NCBI GenBank assembly: GCA_943788775.1
Contig: CALSRO010000003.1
Span: forward strand, 186,001 to 250,000
Direction of reading: 5' to 3'
From: an uncultured Flavobacteriales bacterium
GTDB lineage: Bacteria > Bacteroidota > Bacteroidia > Flavobacteriales_G > Salibacteraceae
Length of the DNA stretch: 64,000 nt
Shown here: positions 61,168 through 64,000 of the stretch, piece after piece
How positions within the stretch are numbered: the stretch's first letter is position 1
Layout: every line of letters begins with the position of its first letter
The notes under the pieces: model-generated
What the model was told of the DNA's origin: nothing
The model's database searches: none
Seen by the model: only the letters and a program-made list of their open reading frames with translations
Translations under genes and position numbers: made by a program

Positions 61168-62033
61168 TGGATGAGCATGGTTAAAAACATACCATTAGGA
61201 TAGATACCTCCAGCCGATACCGCGACCAAATTATGATCATGCACTGGATACTCACCCGGTTTATCGGGCACTATTTCCAAGATTAAGGACTCCATAGGTT
61301 TGATGGGGAAAGTGTCCTTGGAGCGACCTTCGTGCTGGGAGTTTTCACTGGAATAAATGATCTCCGCATGATAGCCGTGAAAATGTAAGGAATGAATACT
61401 TTGCCCTGTGTTTGCAATAACCACTCTCAATGTCTCTCCTACTCCACCCACAATTCGTGCAACAGCATCGTTATTGATGTTCGGATTACTGCGCCCATTA
61501 ATGGTGAAGTAGTCAGGATAATAATCGCTCCAATTCACAGGATTCCCCAATGCGTGCTGTGTCGCCCACTCCTTCTGAAACTCCTTGACATTCCAATAAA
61601 ATGTTGAATTCGAATTAGATTTCACATGAATCAAGCCCGCCAATCCAAGGGCCGTCAAACGCGGATAATCCATTGGATCATGGTAGATGAATACTTCATC
61701 TCCGGTGTCAAAAACAGCAGTGACTAAAATGGAGTCTCCAGGTGCAATGCCCACTTGAGTCGTTTTGTCTTTGATCTGAAATGCGTGGTTTACTGAATCG
61801 TTATTAACGACTCGAACTTTCAGCGTTTCTCCTGCATTAATCGAGATTCGAACATTCTCAGGAAAAAACTGAGGCGTTGCATTAAAAGCTGAAAATGGAA
61901 ATTGCGCACTATCAACAGCGGTATATTCCCCTGAGTTGATGTATAGTCTCTGAAATACTTCTTGAGCTCGTGCATCGCATCCAACAAAAGCCGACCACAG
62001 AATGATTAACCGACAAAGGATAGCCTTGAACAA
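61164..62033 (-). CDS. Multicopper-oxidase-like cupredoxin protein without type 1 cysteine
   Basis: A 289-residue exported protein with two cupredoxin domains. The second has HSLHFHG (His214, 217, 219) and EYPVHDHNLVAVSAGGIYPNGM (His265, His267), which corresponds to the HxxHxH and HCH motifs of multicopper oxidases, but the cysteine is replaced by Asp. The first domain keeps NHAFQI and FIYHDPMDYP (His118). There is no sorting domain; the N-terminal signal ends near CDARAQ and could be a lipoprotein (Cys19) or a type I signal. The start is a TTG, four bases after the stop of the upstream T9SS cargo gene. Confidence 0.78.
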   Translation of the reverse strand: MFKAILCRLIILWSAFVGCDARAQEVFQRLYINSGEYTAVDSAQFPFSAFNATPQFFPENVRISINAGETLKVRVVNNDSVNHAFQIKDKTTQVGIAPGDSILVTAVFDTGDEVFIYHDPMDYPRLTALGLAGLIHVKSNSNSTFYWNVKEFQKEWATQHALGNPVNWSDYYPDYFTINGRSNPNINNDAVARIVGGVGETLRVVIANTGQSIHSLHFHGYHAEIIYSSENSQHEGRSKDTFPIKPMESLILEIVPDKPGEYPVHDHNLVAVSAGGIYPNGMFLTMLIQ

Positions 62034-62037
62034 TGCC

Positions 62038-62745
62038 TTATCGTTTGACTACTTTCTCGGTATATGAACCGTTTTCCGTAGATACGTACAACATATAAAT
62101 GCCCGATGGAAACTCGTTCAGATCGATGGTAAATTTATCGTTCATTATTGCGCCTCTTTTCATGACTTGAGCACCCAATAAGTCGAATAACTCCACACTT
62201 TGAATTAAAGAAGCTCTAATGTTCAAGTATTGTTCTGTTGGGTTGGGAAAAACCTCAATATCCTCCGCAATCACAGAGCTCACACTGGTCACTGTATCCG
62301 TAGTATCCTCTACCGCGTATGTCTCCACATCCCAGCGAATGGTATCACCAATCGTCACATCCGTTGAATCATAAACGTATATACTCAAAGATCCAACTCT
62401 GGCTGTATCGTCCGTTGAAACCAGCAAGGTGAAAAACCCTCGGGTACCAGATTCGAATTGAGCGGTTGTGATCGGCCACATGGTAGCAGAGTCAGGAATT
62501 TCAAAAAAGCAATTTGGAAAATCACAAAGTGACATGCTCCATTCTGAACTCAAGGTGTTTTCTACGGTTTTCCATTTAAATGTAATGTCAGATGAATCAA
62601 ATGGTAAAAAATGCACACTCATGCTATAGGTTCCGCCAGCCTCCTCGTAAATCGAAAAATGAGTAGTTGTATCGTAATTGAAGTTTTGCGCCTGAGCCAA
62701 GGAGAATACAGAAAATAGTATAACAATTAGAGTAAAGTGCTTCAT
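62038..62745 (-). CDS. Small T9SS cargo protein, first gene of the oxidase operon
   Basis: A 235-residue secreted protein. Signal peptide ends at SLAQAQ. The middle part of about 130 residues is beta-rich with Thr/Asp runs (TDDTARVG, DTTDTVTSV), and one pair Cys96/Cys100-like CDFPNC may form a disulfide. The C-terminus is a type A T9SS domain (IEVFPNPTEQYLNIRAS ... FPSGIYMLYVST). No homologue is recognised. Its position in front of two multicopper-oxidase-like genes (4-bp and 4-bp spacings) suggests a shared role. Confidence 0.75.
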   Translation of the reverse strand: MKHFTLIVILFSVFSLAQAQNFNYDTTTHFSIYEEAGGTYSMSVHFLPFDSSDITFKWKTVENTLSSEWSMSLCDFPNCFFEIPDSATMWPITTAQFESGTRGFFTLLVSTDDTARVGSLSIYVYDSTDVTIGDTIRWDVETYAVEDTTDTVTSVSSVIAEDIEVFPNPTEQYLNIRASLIQSVELFDLLGAQVMKRGAIMNDKFTIDLNEFPSGIYMLYVSTENGSYTEKVVKR

Positions 62746-62841
62746 AGGATGAGATTTGCCTTAAAAGTAATGCTTCGAGTCAATATTCCAAAAATCCATT
62801 GTTACCCACAAGTTAACCGACATGCATTATAGTTGGGGATC

Positions 62842-63252
62842 ATGCAATTTAGCATAATGCAATTAGGAACTAGAATATTCATTGTCTTGTTAATCACAGG
62901 GTTGTCACAAAGAACCGTGATCGCGCAAGACACGATCCAAAACCGAATTGCATTCGATTATTTGCTTCAGACAAAAGACAGCATGGACGTAGGCGAAAAG
63001 GCCATCTTCCACTTTCCCTTCAGCAATGTGGGCGACACGGCATTCTATTTTATGAAGGTCAGGTCGAGTTGCGGTTGTTTAGTTCCAGAATGGCCACGAG
63101 AAGCCATCGAGCCCGGAGAATCAGGTGAAATAAAAGGCATTTATGACTCGCGAAGAATAGGACCGATCAATAAAACAATCTCTGTGGAGCTGAACGGCTC
63201 GGAGGAGATGATAATCCTTAGAATTAAAGGGTCCGTTTGGCCAAAGGAGTAA
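62842..63252 (+). CDS. DUF1573-domain exported protein
   Basis: A 136-residue exported protein. The N-terminal hydrophobic segment (MQLGTRIFIVLLITGLS) is a signal. The DUF1573 domain shows FPFSNVGDTAFYFMKVRSSCGCLVPEWPREAIEPGESG, with SCGC and PEWPREAIEPGE the same signature as the lipoprotein at 25386 (SCGCTIPKWPKEPIAPG). It has no lipobox, unlike that copy. The function is unknown. Starts at ATG 62842, 62857 and TTG 62833 are all possible. Confidence 0.8.
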   Translation: MQFSIMQLGTRIFIVLLITGLSQRTVIAQDTIQNRIAFDYLLQTKDSMDVGEKAIFHFPFSNVGDTAFYFMKVRSSCGCLVPEWPREAIEPGESGEIKGIYDSRRIGPINKTISVELNGSEEMIILRIKGSVWPKE

Positions 63253-63253
63253 G

Positions 63254-63333
63254 CTCCGGTCGGTGGACCAGTATTTAGCCGTGAATTGGATCAAGCCTGT
63301 AGAGCTCCGCTCTATTTGGGCTTTTTATTATTC
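63254..63333 (+). repeat. 80-bp direct repeat, copy 1 (contains terminator-like hairpin)
   Basis: Matches 63371-63450 with two mismatches, offset 117 bp. It contains AAGCC ... TAGAGC-TCC-GCTCTA ... GGGCTT followed by TTTTT, so it looks like a terminator with flanking sequence that was duplicated. Confidence 0.9.
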
Positions 63334-63370
63334 TTAGCGCGACTGAACGTAAACTCTCTGGATTACCTCC

Positions 63371-63450
63371 CTCCGGTCGGTGGACCAGTATTTAGCCGTG
63401 AAATGGATCAAGCCTATAGAGCTCCGCTCTATTTGGGCTTTTTATTATTC
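63371..63450 (+). repeat. 80-bp direct repeat, copy 2 (contains terminator-like hairpin)
   Basis: Second copy of the repeat at 63254-63333. The hairpin is conserved (TAGAGC/GCTCTA stem, GGGCTTTTT end). The intervening 37 bp are unrelated. Confidence 0.9.
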
Positions 63451-63454
63451 CTTT

Positions 63455-63477
63455 CGAGCTTGAGCAAGCTCAGCTCG
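63455..63477. terminator. Extra hairpin between the repeats and the tRNA
   Basis: CGAGC-t-TGAGC-aa-GCTCA-GCTCG is an almost perfect 10-bp stem with a single bulged T and a two-base loop. It has no T run of its own and could be a transcript-end element or a protein-binding site. Confidence 0.4.
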
Positions 63478-63483
63478 AGGAAT

Positions 63484-63515
63484 AAAAAAAGCCCTATCGC
63501 TTCGCGATAAGGCTT
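63484..63515 (-). terminator. Terminator of the tRNA-Leu gene
   Basis: On the minus strand the stem AAGCCTTATCGC/GCGATAGGGCTT (one mismatch, loop GAA) is followed by seven T, just downstream of the tRNA-Leu gene. Confidence 0.85.
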
Positions 63516-63525
63516 CATCATCAAG

Positions 63526-63608
63526 TGCCCAGAACTGGACTCGAACCAGCATGAACTAAGTTCACACGCCCCTCAAGCGTGCGCGTCTACCAATTTCGCC
63601 ACCTGGGC
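63526..63608 (-). tRNA. tRNA-Leu (GAG)
   Basis: 83-base cloverleaf on the minus strand. Acceptor stem GCCCAGG pairs with TCTGGGC (one G-U), discriminator base A at 63526. The anticodon loop TTGAGGG flanked by CACGC/GCGTG gives anticodon GAG, reading CUC/CUU leucine codons. The long variable arm (GTGAACTTAGTTCAT) and the TTCGAGTCC T loop fit a class II tRNA. No CCA is encoded, as is usual in bacteria that add it later. A terminator follows on the minus strand. Confidence 0.95.
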
Positions 63609-63684
63609 AGTGGTTCCTATTAAGGAGGCGCGAATTTAGAATTAATGAGGATTAGAACAACCAACCTTTTCAGAGATTTCATTT

Positions 63685-63692
63685 TACATTTG
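63685..63692 (+). promoter_or_regulatory. -7 box (TACATTTG) of the last gene
   Basis: Exact TAnnTTTG, eight bases before the GTG start at 63701, implying a very short leader. Confidence 0.5.
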
Positions 63693-63700
63693 ACACCATT

Positions 63701-64000
63701 GTGCAGCTTCGATTACTACATATTCCATTCATCCTACTGACCGTTTTCTGGGTTCAGATAAGCACGGCACAAAACGACTCCATTGCACCCATTGCGACCG
63801 AGCCCTTGAAACGAGGTATTTACATGAGTCACCAAGATTTTGTTGCCAACACGCCAAGCGATACCCATTCATTTTATCTCCAAGAAAAGGCTCGCAAAAA
63901 AGGCCTTTGGGAAGGCACATTTAATAGAATTCCTAGGTATTCAAAAAATGGTCGAAAATCCAAGCACATTTGGGGTTTCTCAGATGGAGAGAAAGCGCAC
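63701..64000 (+). CDS. Exported protein of unknown function, 5' part only
   Basis: The open frame starts with GTG 63701 and runs past the right end. The first about 25 residues are a signal peptide (HIPFILLTVFWVQISTAQ), followed by NDSIAPIATEPLKRGIYMSHQDF and a basic stretch RYSKNGRKSKHI, about 100 residues in all. No family is recognised from this part. An exact -7 box precedes it. The minus-strand frame at 63729-63920 is a shadow. Confidence 0.65.
   Translation, partial: MQLRLLHIPFILLTVFWVQISTAQNDSIAPIATEPLKRGIYMSHQDFVANTPSDTHSFYLQEKARKKGLWEGTFNRIPRYSKNGRKSKHIWGFSDGEKAH

Noticed and set aside
63286..63510. 74-residue frame across the 80-bp repeats
   Set aside because: Made of duplicated hairpin sequence, with a repeated peptide; the DNA structure explains it.

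Overview
The window looks like a chromosome segment from a member of the Bacteroidota, most likely Flavobacteriales; family and genus cannot be told from sequence alone. The evidence is: promoters of the TAnnTTTG type instead of sigma70 -10 boxes; at least five exported proteins with C-terminal type IX secretion (T9SS) sorting domains; a giant SprB-repeat adhesin; Bacteroidota-type gene orders (ldh-nusB-DUF1573-yajC-YbbR-coaE; rpsP-rimM); PUR/DUF3276 and DUF3667 proteins; and frequent TTG or GTG starts with little Shine-Dalgarno signal. I see no prophage, insertion sequence, CRISPR array or rRNA. There is one tRNA, tRNA-Leu(GAG).

Layout. 0-4.7 kb: prmC (cut by the left edge), divergent from ribD and an EamA transporter, then a YHYH lipoprotein, an unknown membrane-anchored protein and a YigZ/IMPACT protein. 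4.7-10.7 kb: a run of exported proteins (HEYAH metallopeptidase with a T9SS tail, transglutaminase-like protein, TonB_C+VWA-like protein, propeller-like T9SS cargo, tiny Cys-rich lipoprotein). 10.7-16 kb: short tandem repeats, mtaB, mutS2, a cyclophilin very like the eukaryotic one, and a DUF1571/LysM protein. 16-21 kb: an operon headed by a GbsR/MarR-type regulator with two related palindromes, two paralogous small membrane proteins, another membrane protein and a TIGR01777 oxidoreductase, followed by ATP-grasp and DUF3667 genes. 21-31.7 kb: SulP transporter, the coaE/YbbR/yajC/DUF1573/nusB/ldh block, an ABC exporter, a PUR protein, rimM and rpsP.

32-45.9 kb is one giant SprB-repeat protein locus (about 13.9 kb). 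A 915-bp higher-order unit of four SprB repeats is present in three apparently identical tandem copies, and the same period continues in diverged form to about 42 kb. Two short clusters of indels break the reading frame; they look more like consensus or assembly errors than decay. It is followed by a TamB-like protein and tsaD.

52.4-63 kb has a copper/heme flavour: an Hpt protein, a di-heme MauG/MbnH-like lipoprotein in an overlapping operon with two MbnP-like lipoproteins, a TlpA-like thioredoxin protein, a methyltransferase, a DEAD-box helicase with a long leader plus an RRM protein, and an operon with two adjacent multicopper-oxidase-like proteins and a T9SS cargo. The right end has a second DUF1573 protein, a dense block of hairpins including an 80-bp direct repeat, tRNA-Leu and the 5' part of another exported protein.
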